Source: CAWHOW01 sp050013795 (GTDB lineage Bacteria > Bacteroidota > Bacteroidia > Bacteroidales > CG2-30-32-10). From it: a DNA stretch of 6,637 bases. Under the pieces are notes generated by a model. The model saw only the letters and a program-made list of their open reading frames with translations, was not told where the DNA came from and did not search any database. The stretch spans positions 1 to 6,637 of the forward strand of contig JBEKEO010000174.1 in the NCBI GenBank assembly GCA_050013795.1. The letters run 5' to 3'. Within the stretch, counting starts at the first letter, position 1. Each line of letters starts with the position of its first letter. Shown one piece after another: positions 5,329 through 6,637 of the stretch. A program made the translations under genes and the position numbers.

Positions 5329-6637
5329 ATGAAAATCTTTTTCAAAATATTTATACTGCTTTTATTCCCTTTGATAAACAATGGGCAAAACACATCATTT
5401 TACGAGATAGGACTGCCACTTGTACGCAATTATACTCCAAACGAATATAAAGCTTTTTCTCAAAACTGGGGTTTTGTTCAGGATAGTCGAGGCATACTTT
5501 ATTTCGCTAATGGAGATGGTGTTTTGGAATTTGACGGCATTCACTGGAAAACAATTAAAATTGCAAATGATTATACAGTGTTTGGGGTTGCTATTGATAA
5601 GGATGACAAGATATTTGTCGGGTCAAGTTCGGAAGTTGGCTATTTAGCTCCAACAAAGAATGGAAATTTACAATATCACTCCCTGTTAAATTATTTCCCT
5701 CCCAACGAAAGGAAATTTAACCATGTAAGAAATCTATATGCTATAAAATCCGGTGTATATTTTATTGCAGGCGGGAAACTCTATAGGTGGGATAGCAAAA
5801 CTTTAAGGTCATGGCATCTTACTAATCCAAGCGCTTGCTTTAAATTGCATGATAATGTTCTGGTATGGCAGAATAACATTGGCCTTAATATGCTTATGGG
5901 CGATACTCTTATCAAGATGAATAGTGGAGAATATTTTTCAGATAAGCCTATTCAAAACATATTACCTTTTAAGGACAATAAAATGCTTGTTGTATGCAGA
6001 GACAGTGGAATATATGTAATAAGCGACCCTTTTAAACTGAAGAAAAATATTTATCCTGAGATTTACAGGTTTTACAACCAGGCAGATTATTTCATTTCAA
6101 ATAACCAGTTGCTTAACAGCACAGTTCTTTCAAACGGAGATTATGCTTTCGCGACATTAAGAGGCGGAACAGCCATTGTTGACAGTGAAGGAAATTTAGT
6201 CCAGATACTGAATAAAAAAACCGGCATTCAAAATGAATCGCACAACAATTTAGGTCAGGACTCTCAAAATGCATTATGGATTTCTCTTAATAATGGTATA
6301 TCGCGTGTTGACATTTCATCTCCATTAAGTACATGGAACGATGATATGGGACTTAAAGGAGCTGTACTTTCTGCGGTAAGGTTCAAAAATAAAATGTTTG
6401 TCGTGACCTGGCAGGGAGTTTTTTACCTTGACCTTTCTTCCGAAAAATATACTGTATCAGAAAATGAATTTAATGTTGATATCTCACGATTTAAACCCAT
6501 TGAAGGCATAAAAACACATTCATGGGATTTATTAGTTGTAAAGAATTATAAAAATCCTTCAAAAGATAAATTAATAGTTGCATGCACTGATGGTATTTAT
6601 GAAGTGGATTTATTTAGCAGTAAATTATTATTTAAAG
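5329..6637 (+). CDS. Secreted beta-propeller sensor protein, N-terminal 436 residues (3' truncated by window)
   Basis: The frame is open from the ATG at 5329 to the window end without a stop, so only the first 436 codons are seen. Residues 1-20 form a signal peptide (MKIFFKIF, a hydrophobic core, then NNGQ). What follows is a series of WD-like propeller blades typical of two-component-regulator propellers: NWGFVQDSRGILYFANGDGV with LEFDGIHW (46-73), KIFVGSSSEVGYL (94-106), VYFIAGGKLYRWD (143-155), MLVVCRDSGIYVISD (219-233), DYAFATLRGGTAIVDSEGNL (271-290), ALWISLNNGISRVD (315-328), MFVVTWQGVFYLDL (356-369) and LIVACTDGIYEVDL (415-428). In Bacteroidota this N-terminus usually precedes a Y_Y_Y domain, a membrane helix and either a LuxR-type DNA-binding domain or a histidine kinase; the output module here lies outside the window. 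The inferred role is sensing in the periplasm. The ligand is unknown. The start is supported by the signal peptide and the -7 element 35 bp upstream. Confidence 0.88.
   Translation, partial: MKIFFKIFILLLFPLINNGQNTSFYEIGLPLVRNYTPNEYKAFSQNWGFVQDSRGILYFANGDGVLEFDGIHWKTIKIANDYTVFGVAIDKDDKIFVGSSSEVGYLAPTKNGNLQYHSLLNYFPPNERKFNHVRNLYAIKSGVYFIAGGKLYRWDSKTLRSWHLTNPSACFKLHDNVLVWQNNIGLNMLMGDTLIKMNSGEYFSDKPIQNILPFKDNKMLVVCRDSGIYVISDPFKLKKNIYPEIYRFYNQADYFISNNQLLNSTVLSNGDYAFATLRGGTAIVDSEGNLVQILNKKTGIQNESHNNLGQDSQNALWISLNNGISRVDISSPLSTWNDDMGLKGAVLSAVRFKNKMFVVTWQGVFYLDLSSEKYTVSENEFNVDISRFKPIEGIKTHSWDLLVVKNYKNPSKDKLIVACTDGIYEVDLFSSKLLFK

Overview
The window looks like chromosomal DNA from a member of the Bacteroidota. 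The DNA is AT-rich. None of the six complete or 5'-complete genes has a recognisable Shine-Dalgarno sequence before its start. Four genes are preceded by an exact match to the Bacteroidota -7 promoter element TAnnTTTG. The gene content also fits: a TonB with the phylum-typical N-terminus and a secreted beta-propeller sensor of the two-component/triple-tyrosine type. The intergenic repeats resemble ones I remember as common in this phylum. I cannot place it below phylum from sequence alone.

Layout: 1-138 is the 3' end of an unrecognised plus-strand gene. 139-790 has no convincing gene; it starts with a regular 21-bp tandem repeat array (about 139-400) and continues with low-complexity sequence. 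791-1234 encodes a small secreted protein of unknown function. 1425-2270 encodes a short-chain dehydrogenase of the retinol-dehydrogenase-like type, with a good promoter. A nested inverted repeat (2306-2422) separates it from a flavoredoxin/flavin-reductase-like FMN protein (2448-3002). A cluster of short hairpins (3022-3162) precedes a membrane-anchored metallophosphoesterase (3214-4359). Then come a TonB-family protein (4462-5211) and the first 436 codons of a secreted beta-propeller protein (5329 to the window end), which runs off the edge.

All genes are on the plus strand, but gaps are wide (about 100-210 bp between complete genes) and several genes carry their own promoter-like element, so this reads as a row of mostly separately transcribed genes rather than one operon. 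The two oxidoreductases could share a transcript, but nothing shows a common pathway. TonB and the propeller protein are envelope functions; their adjacency is not proof of partnership.

I see no clear evidence of a new defence, mobile or biosynthetic system. The most unusual content is non-coding: four intergenic gaps each carry a different type of repeat, the most striking being the helically phased 21-bp array, whose units fall into two sequence subtypes.
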